A stretch of DNA of 64,000 nucleotides from Chloroflexota bacterium (GCA_020161935.1 JAIUNI010000004.1:114927-178926); one strand, 5' to 3'; numbered from the stretch's first letter, positions 15,903 to 24,115 are shown. Numbers and translations: made by a program. Notes: generated by a model not told the origin, from the sequence alone.

Positions 15903-17108
15903 ATGTCATTTGACCCCCAATCGCGTGATTTTCAACATAACCCCTATCCGGTCTACGACGAACTGCGGGCAGCCACACCCGTTTTCTTCTGGGAACCGTG
16001 GAAAATCTGGTTCTTCACCCGCTACGAGGATGTGAACACCCTCCTGCGTGACCGCCGCTTGGGGCGCACGATGGAACACATCCTGCCGCCGGAGCAGCGC
16101 TATGTGCCGCCGCCGAGTATTGAACCCTTCACACGCCTCAGCTCACACTCGATGTTCGACAAAGAACCGCCGGAACACACCCGTTTGCGCGGCCTCGTGC
16201 ATAAGGTGTTCACCCCGCGCCGTGTCGAGAGTTTGCGCGAACAAATCACCACCATCACGGATAAGCTGTTGGATGCGGCGGTCGAAAAGGGCGAGATCGA
16301 AGTGCTGGAAGATTTCGCCGTGCCGCTGCCGGTGAACGTCATCAGCGAACTGCTGGGCGTGCCGCAGGCTGACCGTCACCTGCTGCGCCCGTGGTCGAAC
16401 AATATCGTCGTCATGTACGAACTCGGTCACACGCCGGAGCAGGAACGGCTGGCGGTACAGTCGGCGGTTGACTTTGCCGACTACCTCCGCAACCTTGCCG
16501 CCGAACGCCGCGCCAACCCCAAGGACGACCTGATTACCGCGCTGGTGCAGGTCGAAGAAGCAGGTGAACGGCTGACGATGGACGAACTCATCTCCACCTG
16601 TGTCCTTCTGCTGAACGCCGGACACGAAGCGACCGTCAACGTCATCGGTAACGGCCTGTGGGCGCTGCTGCGAAACCCCGACCAACTGCGGCGGTTGGCG
16701 GCTGACCCCTCGCTCATCCCCACCGCCGTGGAAGAACTCATGCGCTTCGATACGCCGCTGCAATTATTCCGGCGCTGGGTGCTGGAGGATTTTGAGTACA
16801 ACGGGCAGCGCTTCAAGCAGGGCGACGAGTTGGGGCTGATGTTCGGCGCAGCCAACCGCGATCCCGCGCGTTTCCCTAACCCCAACACACTCGACATCAC
16901 GCGGCAGGATAACCCACATATTTCCTTCGGCGGCGGGGTGCATTACTGCCTCGGCGCACCGCTGGCACGGCTGGAACTGCAACTGGCTTACCAAGCCCTG
17001 CTCAAGCGGCTGCCGAATATGCGGCTGGCGGGTGACGCGCCCGTGTTCAAGGATGCTTACGTCATTCGCGGGCTGCGTGAACTGCGGCTGAAGTTTGACC
17101 GTATGTAG
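15903..17108 (+). CDS. Cytochrome P450
   Basis: A 401-residue soluble bacterial P450 monooxygenase. The heme loop FGGGVHYCLG puts the thiolate cysteine at about residue 349. The I-helix motif LLNAGHEATVN carries the oxygen-activation region (the usual acidic-Thr pair appears as E-A-T), and the K-helix ExxR appears as EELMR. The N-terminus lacks a membrane anchor. The family resemblance is to the broad CYP107/CYP105-like bacterial group. No ferredoxin or ferredoxin reductase gene is adjacent, so electrons must come from partners elsewhere. The start has only a weak Shine-Dalgarno (AAGGCTGGA). Substrate unknown. Confidence 0.93.
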   Translation: MSFDPQSRDFQHNPYPVYDELRAATPVFFWEPWKIWFFTRYEDVNTLLRDRRLGRTMEHILPPEQRYVPPPSIEPFTRLSSHSMFDKEPPEHTRLRGLVHKVFTPRRVESLREQITTITDKLLDAAVEKGEIEVLEDFAVPLPVNVISELLGVPQADRHLLRPWSNNIVVMYELGHTPEQERLAVQSAVDFADYLRNLAAERRANPKDDLITALVQVEEAGERLTMDELISTCVLLLNAGHEATVNVIGNGLWALLRNPDQLRRLAADPSLIPTAVEELMRFDTPLQLFRRWVLEDFEYNGQRFKQGDELGLMFGAANRDPARFPNPNTLDITRQDNPHISFGGGVHYCLGAPLARLELQLAYQALLKRLPNMRLAGDAPVFKDAYVIRGLRELRLKFDRM

Positions 17109-17307
17109 GACGGCGTGCCTCAACCGCCGCCTACATCAATCCCTGTATTTCGCTTTTGTCTTTAACTGATAACTGGCAACTACTAACTTGCCTTTTGCTG
17201 ATTAAGAGAGATTTACGTGCGGTTAATATGCCTTAACCCGCGCTTAAACCGATCACAACCGACTCGCCGCTACAATCCACCTGCATTTTCATATAAGGGT
17301 GGTGATG

Positions 17308-17673
17308 ATGGCGATTCTCAATCTCTTTAAATTCGTCAAAGATCAGGTTGCGTTCCCTGCTGGACACGTTATTTTTACCGAAGAGGAAACCGGCGATGTC
17401 GCCTATGTGGTCATCGAAGGCGAAGTTGATATTAGCTATAAAGGTCATTATCTCGAAACCGTATCCTCCGGCGGCTTGCTGGGCGAAATGGCGCTCATCG
17501 ACAACCTCACCCGCAGCGCCACCGCGACCGCCAAAACCGACTGCAAAGTCGTGGCGATTGACCAGAAGCGATTCGTGTTCATGGTCGAGGAAACCCCCAT
17601 GTTCGCCCTCGAAGTGATGAAGGTCATGGCGGATCGCTTACGCCGCGAGCACCAAAAACTCGAATCGGCATAA
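17308..17673 (+). CDS. Cyclic-nucleotide-binding-domain protein
   Basis: A single cNMP-binding domain of about 121 residues with nothing attached. VAFPAGHVIFTEEETGDVAYVVIEGEVDI forms the first beta strands and GGLLGEMALIDNLTRSATATA is the phosphate-binding cassette, with the Gly-Glu and Arg expected to hold the cyclic phosphate (the motif is GEMAL-x5-RSATA). No helix-turn-helix or catalytic domain follows. Start is ambiguous between GTG 17299 and ATGs at 17305 and 17308; AAGGGTGG just upstream favours one of the ATGs. It may work as a ligand-sensing partner of another protein. The upstream 190 bp hold a short ACTGATAACTGGCAACT-type repeat and no ORF. Confidence 0.8.
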   Translation: MAILNLFKFVKDQVAFPAGHVIFTEEETGDVAYVVIEGEVDISYKGHYLETVSSGGLLGEMALIDNLTRSATATAKTDCKVVAIDQKRFVFMVEETPMFALEVMKVMADRLRREHQKLESA

Positions 17674-17705
17674 GTCCATTCGGTTTTCGTGCGAATTCGC
17701 CGCGC

Positions 17706-17743
17706 TATAATCGCCCTCATAATGTCCAAGTGGTATGAGGGCG
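17706..17743 (+). promoter_or_regulatory. TATAAT box with a 9-bp inverted repeat covering the methyltransferase ribosome site
   Basis: A consensus TATAAT (17706-17711) is followed at once by CGCCCTCAT (17712-17720), 14 bases, and ATGAGGGCG (17735-17743), a perfect 9-bp inverted repeat. The right arm contains the GAGGG ribosome-binding site of the gene starting at 17748. It could be an operator or an RBS-hiding hairpin. No good -35 box is seen. Confidence 0.45.
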
Positions 17744-17747
17744 ATGT

Positions 17748-18368
17748 ATGGTAAACAACGAACAAGGCGACCAAACATGGTTTGAGTGGGTATACGCCAA
17801 AGCCAACGGGCAGACCGACGACATCTCATGGGCGGATTTGCGCCCGAATCCGTTTATGCTCAAATGGTTCGCCAAAACGCCCGTTCAAGAAGTGAATCAA
17901 TCCGCCATCGTGGTTGGCTGCGGCTTAGGTGACGATGCCGAAGAACTTGCGCGGCGCGGCTTCAACGTGACCGCCTTTGATGTTTCCCCGACCGCTGTCG
18001 AGTGGTGCAAACGCCGTTTCCCCAACACCCGCGTCAATTACACCGTTGGCGACCTTTTCAACCTCTCGCCTGATTGGCAGTTCGACTTCGTGCTGGAAAT
18101 TAACACCATACAGGCTATTCCGCTGGCATTCCGGCAGCAGGTGATGCATGCGGTCGCGGGTTTGGTCGTGCCGGGTGGTACTTTGCTGGCAATCGGGCGG
18201 CTGGCGGACTCCAGCGAGCAGCAGGTCAAGCGCCCGTGGCCGCTGACGCGCGAGGAAATTGACCTGTTTAAACAATTCGGGCTGACCGAAACGCACTTCG
18301 AGACCTTCGGCGACTCGGAAATCGCGGCGTTGAGTCTATTGCGCTTCTTGGTGACGTATACGCGGTAA
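17748..18368 (+). CDS. Class I SAM-dependent methyltransferase
   Basis: A 206-residue methyltransferase. Motif I is SAIVVGCGLGDDAEELARRGF, followed by the acidic residue of motif II in VTAFDVSPTAVEWC and by GDLFNLSPDWQFDFVLEINT as motif IV region. The arrangement resembles the thiopurine methyltransferase (TPMT)-like group that acts on small thiols, selenols or halides, but the specificity is unproven. The ribosome site GAGGG lies inside an inverted repeat. The gene converges with the HNH gene, stops 7 bp apart. Confidence 0.85.
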   Translation: MVNNEQGDQTWFEWVYAKANGQTDDISWADLRPNPFMLKWFAKTPVQEVNQSAIVVGCGLGDDAEELARRGFNVTAFDVSPTAVEWCKRRFPNTRVNYTVGDLFNLSPDWQFDFVLEINTIQAIPLAFRQQVMHAVAGLVVPGGTLLAIGRLADSSEQQVKRPWPLTREEIDLFKQFGLTETHFETFGDSEIAALSLLRFLVTYTR

Positions 18369-18375
18369 AGGAATC

Positions 18376-18750
18376 TTAGGGGTATCGTCCTAATCGTACT
18401 AAAACCTGACGATCTTCTAGGGAGTCTTCATTGTTCATTTGCAAAAGCCGAACAGTAGCACGTCCCGTTGCCGTTAATGGCTCAATCATCGCGCCATTTA
18501 AAACAAAATGGTCTTCCCATATATCCAAGCGAGGGTGAAATAAAAGCACTACCTGATCGCTAATTGGGTCTACAGAAGTCAGGTCGCTACCCTTGTGTCG
18601 GTTACATTGAAAACAACTCAAACAGAGGTTGGAGTCAACCGTTTGTCCGCCGTGTTTTTCGGCTCGGATGTGATCGACTTCATGACTTTTGACAGCATAT
18701 TGAGCAGGCATCAGGCAATATTCGCAGCGGCCTCCAGCGCGATTAATCAC
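18376..18750 (-). CDS. HNH endonuclease
   Basis: A compact HNH nuclease. A zinc-binding CEYC and a later CFQC bracket the catalytic HEVDHI-x4-HGG-x5-N segment, with NRHKGS supplying the last histidine. The conventional GTG at 18750 gives 124 residues, but the frame runs open upstream through TSISEALRRLV, which is exactly how this family normally begins. A start at the ATA codon 18783-18781, overlapping the TAA stop of the preceding gene, would give 135 residues. It forms a two-gene unit with the 83-residue protein just upstream; such pairs are familiar in cyanobacteria and Chloroflexi but their role is not established. Confidence 0.8.
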   Translation of the reverse strand: MINRAGGRCEYCLMPAQYAVKSHEVDHIRAEKHGGQTVDSNLCLSCFQCNRHKGSDLTSVDPISDQVVLLFHPRLDIWEDHFVLNGAMIEPLTATGRATVRLLQMNNEDSLEDRQVLVRLGRYP

Positions 18751-18779
18751 TAATCGGCGTAATGCCTCACTGATACTCG

Positions 18780-19031
18780 TTATTGATGTTGATCAAGCTT
18801 TTCGATAGCGCGGATTTTCGCCTTCCGCATAATCCGTTCGAGACGCAAATATTCGTCTAACTCAACCGTTTCTTCGGGGGTGATGGTTTGCTCTCGGTTG
18901 GCTTGCAATAGCTCGCTAACCCGTGCTTCGGTCGAGGCAGAAAAGCGCAGTTGACTGACCTGTTCGACGGTTGGCGTGGACGTTATAAACTCAATGAATT
19001 CATCGTAAGCAGGTAGATGTGCGATTGCCAT
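18780..19031 (-). CDS. Small acidic helical protein paired with HNH nuclease
   Basis: An 83-residue protein. The ATG at 19031 is preceded by GAGAGGAA at good spacing; the frame extends nine codons further but without better signals. The sequence TPTVEQVSQLRFSASTEARV then TPEETVELDEYLRLE is helical and acidic, a form often found directly upstream of HNH genes like the one that follows. The stop codon touches or overlaps the likely HNH start, so the two are translationally coupled. A regulatory or inhibitory role toward the nuclease is possible but only a guess. Confidence 0.7.
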   Translation of the reverse strand: MAIAHLPAYDEFIEFITSTPTVEQVSQLRFSASTEARVSELLQANREQTITPEETVELDEYLRLERIMRKAKIRAIEKLDQHQ

Positions 19032-19130
19032 TTCAGTATTCCTCTCAGCTAACGACATCCGAATTATACCACGCGGCGACCGCCCGAATGGAGGTGGCGC
19101 AACTTAAGCACGCCACCCCCTGCAACTTAA

Positions 19131-20105
19131 TTACTCTGCGTAAACCGCCTGCCGTAAGCCTTTCAGGTAGCCGATGGCGAACAAGCGCCCGATGGATGAA
19201 TAACCGGCGTTCTCGTTGCTGTCGCCTTCCATCGTCGGCACATGGTCAGGCCGCGCCACACCCTCGAAGCCAATATCGCGGTAGGCTTTGATGCACGCCA
19301 GCATATCCGTCTGCCCATCGTCGTGGAAGGTTTCCTCGAACTTCTCCGGCGTGCCGCGCACATCCCGCAGGTGGACGAAGAAAATTTTCTCGCCGAAGTG
19401 CCGGATGACCGAGGGCAAGTCCTTCGTCATCAGTGTAAAGTTCCCCTGACACAGCGTAATCCCGTTCACCGGACTCGGCACAAGGTCCAGCAGCCGTTGG
19501 AAGTTATCGACCGACCGCATGATGCGCCCCAAGCCGCGAATGGGTGACAGCGGCGGGTCGTCGGGGTGCATGGCGAGTTTGACGTTGGCCGCTTCGGCAA
19601 CGGGCACGACTTTCTTGAGGAAGTATTCGAGGTTCTCCCACAACTGGTCTTCGGTGACTTCGCCGTACTCGGTCAATGGCGCGTGCTTCATCAGGCTGTT
19701 GTCGTAGCTGGTGACGACCGCGCCGCCGCGTGTGGGGGTGGTGGTCGAAGTCCGCATCCAGTTAAAAATCGGCATCCATTCGTAGCACCAAACCGGAATG
19801 CCCAGCGCCCCCATATTGCGGATGAGTTCACAGGCCGTTTCGATCTCCTCATCACGCCCCGGCAAACCGAGCTTGGCCTTATTCAGCGGCGGGCGGCTTT
19901 CCAACACCTCGAACTTGAACCCTGCATCTTCGTAAGCATTCTTCAGCCGCACCAGCGACATATAACTCCACGGTAGGTCTTCGGCAGGGACATCCAAGCC
20001 ACGGCTGAAGTCCATCGTCCCAACGACATCCTCTACGCCGCACTGCTTGACCATCGTCCACAGCGAACTCCGCTGCGGGGGCAGCACTTCTGCAATTCGA
20101 AACAT
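19131..20105 (-). CDS. uxuA: Mannonate dehydratase
   Basis: A 324-residue TIM-barrel dehydratase converting D-mannonate to 2-keto-3-deoxygluconate in hexuronate catabolism. Recognisable UxuA marks are the PVWCYEWMP stretch, [28 protein letters not shown] and the FVHLRDVRG segment with FHDDGQTDM, which carry the Mn/Fe ligands and active-site residues. It is shorter than E. coli UxuA (about 394), in line with the shorter bacterial form. AAGGAG sits ten bases before the ATG. It is the second gene of an operon behind an NAD-dependent epimerase, 12 bp apart. No UxuB or KDG kinase is adjacent. Confidence 0.9.
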   Translation of the reverse strand: MFRIAEVLPPQRSSLWTMVKQCGVEDVVGTMDFSRGLDVPAEDLPWSYMSLVRLKNAYEDAGFKFEVLESRPPLNKAKLGLPGRDEEIETACELIRNMGALGIPVWCYEWMPIFNWMRTSTTTPTRGGAVVTSYDNSLMKHAPLTEYGEVTEDQLWENLEYFLKKVVPVAEAANVKLAMHPDDPPLSPIRGLGRIMRSVDNFQRLLDLVPSPVNGITLCQGNFTLMTKDLPSVIRHFGEKIFFVHLRDVRGTPEKFEETFHDDGQTDMLACIKAYRDIGFEGVARPDHVPTMEGDSNENAGYSSIGRLFAIGYLKGLRQAVYAE

Positions 20106-20117
20106 ATTTTTGGCTCC

Positions 20118-21125
20118 TTAATAAACAGAATATTCCGGCTCATAGCCGATGAGGGTGCGTGCCTTCTCGATGCTGACCAGTGACTGCGCCCCTGTGAGTG
20201 GCTGCGCGGCGAGGTTCGGGTAAAACAGGCGAATCAGGGTTTGGCTGTCGGTGTTCAGGCTGTTGTTCTCGGCATTGATGAACAGGGCGTGGCTGCCTTC
20301 AAATTTTGCCGTAATGCCCTTCTCAGCCGCTTGCGCCGTGTCGCGGTCGTCTACGTATGCCCAGAACACAAAGCGGTCAGACAAGCAGACTTCCCACAAC
20401 CAGTCGTTGTACGGGTACTCAGGCGGGAAGTCAGCAGGGCGCATCCGGGTTTCCATCCAGCGTTCACTGCGGAACTTCATGATTTTGGCGTTCATCGCAT
20501 CAATCCGTGCCGTGCGTTCCGCCTCTGGCAGTTGGGCAAGTGCCTCAATGTTGGCGACGGTTTGCTGCCGCTCCTTGAGGAATTTTTCGCTGTGCAGGTC
20601 AGCACCGGGATACACATAGGGGAAGCGCAGCGCCACACTGCTGATGCCCGACCGCCGCCAGTAATAATCACCAATATTTTCGACCAGTTCCTTCGAATAA
20701 GAATAAGGATCGGTGGTGTAGGTCGGGTGCGCTTCGTCTATCGGTAGATACCGGGGTGCAATATCGACCGTTCCCCAGAAGCAGCCGAACGCATTAATCG
20801 AACTGGCCTGCACGACCCGCTTAATCCCTTCGGCATCCGCCGCCTCGAACACGTTGAATGTACCGCTAACGTTCACAGCGAAGGTCGGGCTGCCGCTGGT
20901 GATGTTCGGCGAGGCGAACGCCGCCAGATGGATAACCGCCTCGCAGCCGCGCATCTGTTCCCGCAAGCTGTCGTAATGCATGATGTCGCAGTAAGCGTAA
21001 GTCGCACCCGGTAAATGAGCTTCCTTGTCCAAACCGATGACGTGAACATCCCAGCCTTTATCCACAAGACGGCGCGTCATCGCCCGCCCAACATGACCCG
21101 CTCCGCCCGTAATCAAAACACGCAT
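20118..21125 (-). CDS. NAD-dependent epimerase/dehydratase (extended SDR)
   Basis: A 335-residue extended SDR. The Rossmann loop is LITGGAGHVGRAMTRRLVDKG, and the active-site Tyr-x3-Lys is in DPYSYSKELVEN. Similar enzymes act on sugar nucleotides or on uronates (uronate dehydrogenase-like). Its operon position, 12 bp ahead of mannonate dehydratase, suggests a sugar-acid substrate. GAGGAC precedes the ATG. Upstream lies 195 bp shared with the divergent zinc-type binding protein gene. Confidence 0.88.
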   Translation of the reverse strand: MRVLITGGAGHVGRAMTRRLVDKGWDVHVIGLDKEAHLPGATYAYCDIMHYDSLREQMRGCEAVIHLAAFASPNITSGSPTFAVNVSGTFNVFEAADAEGIKRVVQASSINAFGCFWGTVDIAPRYLPIDEAHPTYTTDPYSYSKELVENIGDYYWRRSGISSVALRFPYVYPGADLHSEKFLKERQQTVANIEALAQLPEAERTARIDAMNAKIMKFRSERWMETRMRPADFPPEYPYNDWLWEVCLSDRFVFWAYVDDRDTAQAAEKGITAKFEGSHALFINAENNSLNTDSQTLIRLFYPNLAAQPLTGAQSLVSIEKARTLIGYEPEYSVY

Positions 21126-21234
21126 ATTTTGTCCTCGAAGATGTACTTTAGCCTATAGGTAATAATTTTGAGTGCGTTCCCCACTATTGTAGTGAGTAAT
21201 CGGCAATTGGCCTAAGTCCACGCACGGTTCACAC

Positions 21235-21290
21235 TTGTGATCTTAAATGATACATGGTATCAATAATGAGATTGATACGAAATATCATTT
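21235..21290 (+). promoter_or_regulatory. Promoter overlapped by a 46-bp nested dyad before the zinc-binding-protein gene
   Basis: Outer arms AAATGATA (21245-21252) and TATCATTT (21283-21290) and inner arms TATCAAT (21258-21264) and ATTGATA (21271-21277) share one axis exactly. TTGTGA (21235-21240), 17 bases, and TATCAA (21258-21263) form a plausible promoter whose -10 box lies inside the dyad. The AT-rich form and location suggest a metal-responsive (Zur- or Fur-type) operator; the regulator is not in the window. Confidence 0.55.
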
Positions 21291-21320
21291 ACAGACGCGG
21301 TTATCATCAAGGAGAAATGT

Positions 21321-22229
21321 ATGCGTATTTGGTTGTTCAGGTTGTTGTCCCTTATCAGCGTCATCCTGTTCGGCGTGGTGGGTGTGAATGCCCAAAGCGA
21401 CCGGTTAAAAGTCGTCGTCACCTACAGTATCCTCGGCGATGTCGTTCAAAATATCGCGGGTGATGCGGTTGACCTGACGGTTCTGGTCGGCGCGGATGCT
21501 GATACCCACAGTTACGAACCGGTGCCGCAGGACAGTGTTGCCATCAGCCAAGCCAACATTATTTTTGAGAACGGCCTCGGCTTCGAAAGCTGGATGGATG
21601 ACCTGTACACGGCTGCCGCTTCACAGGCGCAGCGCGTGGTCGTCAGTCAGGGCATTACCGCCGGAACGATTACGGTAGGCGACGAAGCGGGCGAAACCGA
21701 CCCGCACATCTGGCAAAATCCCTATAACTTCCTGCGTGTGGCGGAACTGGTGCGCGATACGCTGGTGGCGGCTGACCCCGCGAACGCGACCACCTACGAG
21801 CTAAATGCCAACGCCTACATCACCCAACTGCTGGAAGCGGATACCTACGTCATCGGGCAAATCCAGACCATTCCCGCCGACCAGCGCAAACTCGTGACCA
21901 ACCATGATGCCTTTGGTTACTTCGCCAGCCGCTACGGACTGGAGATCATCGGCACGGCCCTCGGCTCGGTATCGACCGAAGGCGCATCCGGCTCGGCAGG
22001 GAATGTTGTGGCGCTGGTGGAAGCAATCAGAGCTACCGGCGCGAAGGCCATTTTCCCTGAGAACATCGAGAACGCCGATGTGGTCACGCAGATTGCCAAC
22101 GAGGCTGGGGTCACGGTTGGCGCACCCTTGTGCAGCGATGCGCTCACCCCCGCCGATGGCCCATGCCCGACCTACTTGCAGCTCATCCTTTACAATGCTG
22201 ACAGTGTGGTGGCGGCGTTGGGGCAGTAG
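21321..22229 (+). CDS. znuA: Zinc/manganese-type ABC transporter substrate-binding protein
   Basis: A 302-residue cluster A-I metal-binding protein. A Sec signal peptide (cleavage near GVNAQ) is followed by LKVVVTYSILGDVVQNIAGD. Probable metal ligands are His63 (DTHSYEP), His129 (TDPHIWQNP) and His195 (NHDAFGYF), with an acidic residue near SDALTP as the fourth. The long His-rich loop typical of some ZnuA proteins is missing, so Zn or Mn specificity cannot be fixed. The Shine-Dalgarno AAGGAGAAATGT is strong. Cognate ATPase and permease genes are absent nearby, so the transporter core must be encoded elsewhere. Confidence 0.85.
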   Translation: MRIWLFRLLSLISVILFGVVGVNAQSDRLKVVVTYSILGDVVQNIAGDAVDLTVLVGADADTHSYEPVPQDSVAISQANIIFENGLGFESWMDDLYTAAASQAQRVVVSQGITAGTITVGDEAGETDPHIWQNPYNFLRVAELVRDTLVAADPANATTYELNANAYITQLLEADTYVIGQIQTIPADQRKLVTNHDAFGYFASRYGLEIIGTALGSVSTEGASGSAGNVVALVEAIRATGAKAIFPENIENADVVTQIANEAGVTVGAPLCSDALTPADGPCPTYLQLILYNADSVVAALGQ

Positions 22230-22248
22230 AGCCAACCGAACCCTTCGC

Positions 22249-22467
22249 TTGACACCGTGCGGGTTCTGTGTAATTCTTACGGTGTCCTGTAAACCAGAGT
22301 TGGTATCCAAACCTGTCATGTTGATGAACCTGCCGCCCATGTGTTGTATGTGTTGTTCCCAGAGTGACCAATCCCTATGGCATTCGGCTGCCCTGCATCG
22401 CTGACAGTTCTCTAACCTGTTCAAGCCACCTTCGAAGCCCTGACCATAGTGTCGGGGCTTTTTGTTT
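22249..22467 (+). ncRNA. Possible small RNA or long leader ending in an intrinsic terminator
   Basis: Between the zinc-binding-protein gene and a strong terminator lie about 200 bases with no ORF. A consensus TTGACA (22249-22254) is followed after only 14 bases by TGTAAT, a suboptimal spacing. GACACCGT (22251-22258) pairs perfectly with ACGGTGTC (22279-22286). I compared it with SRP RNA, 6S RNA and tmRNA by eye and found none of their invariant cores. It may instead be the 3' UTR of the upstream gene. Confidence 0.3.
22435..22467 (+). terminator. Strong intrinsic terminator
   Basis: A 10-bp stem (AAGCCCTGAC with GTCGGGGCTT, one G-U), a 6-base loop CATAGT, and TTTTTGTTT. It lies 205 bases after the zinc-binding-protein stop. 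Confidence 0.85.
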
Positions 22468-22625
22468 GGTAGCGGTGTCCAGAAGGTGTAGTTTCATGCG
22501 GTAAGAGTGTTTAGTAAGAGATTGTATCGGTGAGTGGCCTAAAGTGGTGCTATTGCATGGCTTGTGGTTATGTCCAAATAGGTACATCGACACCAGATAC
22601 CAGACGCATGAAAGGAGTTGACGAG

Positions 22626-22694
22626 ATGAAAATGGCCTATTCAGATGTCGTTTGCCAGCCCGCGCGGCTGGATCGTTACTGTCGCTGTCGTTAG
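22626..22694 (+). CDS. Possible 22-residue leader peptide
   Basis: ATG 22626 to TAG 22694 encodes a 22-residue peptide starting MKMAYSDVV and ending LDRYCRCR. AAGGAG lies 8 bases before the ATG, the best ribosome site in the region. The downstream 127 bases contain several GC-rich stems, among them CCGTCTGTGGACAGGACGG and CTGCTGTCACGGCAG, and two similar AGCGGGTT/AACGGGTT units, before the binding-protein gene at 22822. This is the layout of a translation-controlled leader. The clustered Arg and Cys codons at the end could be the sensing codons, but that is speculation. Confidence 0.4.
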   Translation: MKMAYSDVVCQPARLDRYCRCR

Positions 22695-22821
22695 CGGGTT
22701 CCGTCTGTGGACAGGACGGTGACTCGCCTTTGCAGCCTGTCTAACGGGTTTTGCCTGCTGCTGTCACGGCAGCCCACACTTAACAAGCATTGACCATTTG
22801 GATACAAGAGGAAACTCAGAC

Positions 22822-24015
22822 ATGAATACGCAGCGTTCCCATCATTTGAAAGTGTCCGTCATCCTTAGTTTGCTCGTCATCGCCTTGCTCTCGGTATTCG
22901 GCGTGGCGGCGCAGGAAGCCACCGCTGAACCCGCGACCGGCGAACCCATTTACATCGGTGTCAGCGGTCCGCTGACCGGCAACCTCGCCCAATACGGCGA
23001 ACAGTGGACGAAGGGCTTCGATCTGGCGATTGAGGACATCAACAACGCCGGTGGCATCGAAGGCCGCCCGCTGGAATACATCTTCGAAGACTCACAGAGT
23101 GACCCCAAGCAGTCGGTTGTCGTGGCGCAGAAGTTCGTGGATGATGAGCGCATCGTCGCCGAACTCGGCGACTTCAGCAGCACCGCGTCGATGGCCGCTT
23201 CGCAGATTTACACGCGCGGCGGTTTGGTGCAGTTCGGCTTCACCAACTCGCACCCGGATTTCACTAAGGGCAGCGAATACACATGGAGTACTTCGGTCAC
23301 ACAGGCTCAGGCTTCGCCCCTGCTGGCAGACTTCGCCGTGACGACCCTCGGCTTCCAGAAGCTGGCTGTGTTCCAGATCACCAACGACTGGGGTAAGGCG
23401 ACCCTCGACCTGTTCGCCCAGCGCGTGGTCGAACTCGGCGCGGAAATCGTGACCGTGCAGCCCTACCTGCCGGATGACAAGGACTTCCGCTCGGCGATTA
23501 CCGCTGTGAAGGACGCAGCGCCGGACGCAATCATCCTCCTGTCGTATCAGGCTGACGGTGCGCTGATCGCCCAACAGGTGCGTGAAGCCGGTTTGACCAC
23601 GCCGTTCGTCGCCAGCGCCTCGCTCCAGTCGCCGGATTACACCGAACTCGGTGGTGACGCGGTTGAAGGCACGTACGTTCTCGGTGAGTTCATCACCACC
23701 GATCCGCGCCCCGAAGTGCAGGCGTTCGTGACCAAGTTCAACGAAGCCTACGACGAAGATCCTGATCTGTTCGCCGCGCTGGCCTACGACTCGATCTTCC
23801 TGATTGCCGAAGCGATCAAGGTGGGCGGCCCGACCCGTGAAGGCGTTTTGGCGGCGCTGCCCCAACTGAAGGACGTGCCGAGTGTGGTTTATGGCACGGT
23901 CACCTTTGACCCCGAAACCCGCCGTGCGCTCGACCCCAAGTACGAAAACCTGATCGTGAAGGACGGCGCGTTCGTCGTTTGGGATGGTACTGCACCTGCC
24001 GCTTCGGGTGGGTAA
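22822..24015 (+). CDS. Branched-chain-amino-acid-type ABC transporter substrate-binding protein (LivJ-like)
   Basis: A 397-residue exported type-1 binding protein. The signal peptide has a hydrophobic core ending near FGVAAQ and is followed by an Ala/Thr/Glu linker, then IYIGVSGPLTGNLAQYGEQW, the usual start of the LivJ/AmiC fold. ATG 22822 is chosen because AGAGGAAA lies just upstream; the frame is open to TTG 22798. A strong terminator follows, so it is expressed apart from what comes next. The matching LivHM fusion, LivG and LivF genes lie 3 kb downstream on the same strand. Ligand could be amino acids, short amides or urea. Confidence 0.9.
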   Translation: MNTQRSHHLKVSVILSLLVIALLSVFGVAAQEATAEPATGEPIYIGVSGPLTGNLAQYGEQWTKGFDLAIEDINNAGGIEGRPLEYIFEDSQSDPKQSVVVAQKFVDDERIVAELGDFSSTASMAASQIYTRGGLVQFGFTNSHPDFTKGSEYTWSTSVTQAQASPLLADFAVTTLGFQKLAVFQITNDWGKATLDLFAQRVVELGAEIVTVQPYLPDDKDFRSAITAVKDAAPDAIILLSYQADGALIAQQVREAGLTTPFVASASLQSPDYTELGGDAVEGTYVLGEFITTDPRPEVQAFVTKFNEAYDEDPDLFAALAYDSIFLIAEAIKVGGPTREGVLAALPQLKDVPSVVYGTVTFDPETRRALDPKYENLIVKDGAFVVWDGTAPAASGG

Positions 24016-24037
24016 CCCGTAAGCCCGTTTGAATGAT

Positions 24038-24070
24038 GGACACACCTGCCAACGCGGGTGTGTCCGTTTT
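24038..24070 (+). terminator. Intrinsic terminator after the LivJ-like gene
   Basis: A perfect 9-bp stem (GGACACACC, 24038-24046, with GGTGTGTCC, 24057-24065) is followed by GTTTTAG, 22 bases after the stop codon. Confidence 0.8.
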
Positions 24071-24115
24071 AGTGCGTTATACTCCGTATCAAATACCAAC
24101 TATGAGATCGTATTG

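Noticed and set aside
22249..22467. SRP RNA, 6S RNA or tmRNA
   Set aside because: The invariant SRP GGTCAGG...GGAAGGNAGCAG core, the 6S bubble layout and a tmRNA CCA end with TTCGA arm were looked for on both strands and not found.
23092..24099. 335-codon minus-strand ORF opposite the LivJ-like gene
   Set aside because: Shadow frame running through the terminator and into the next intergenic region; no motif.
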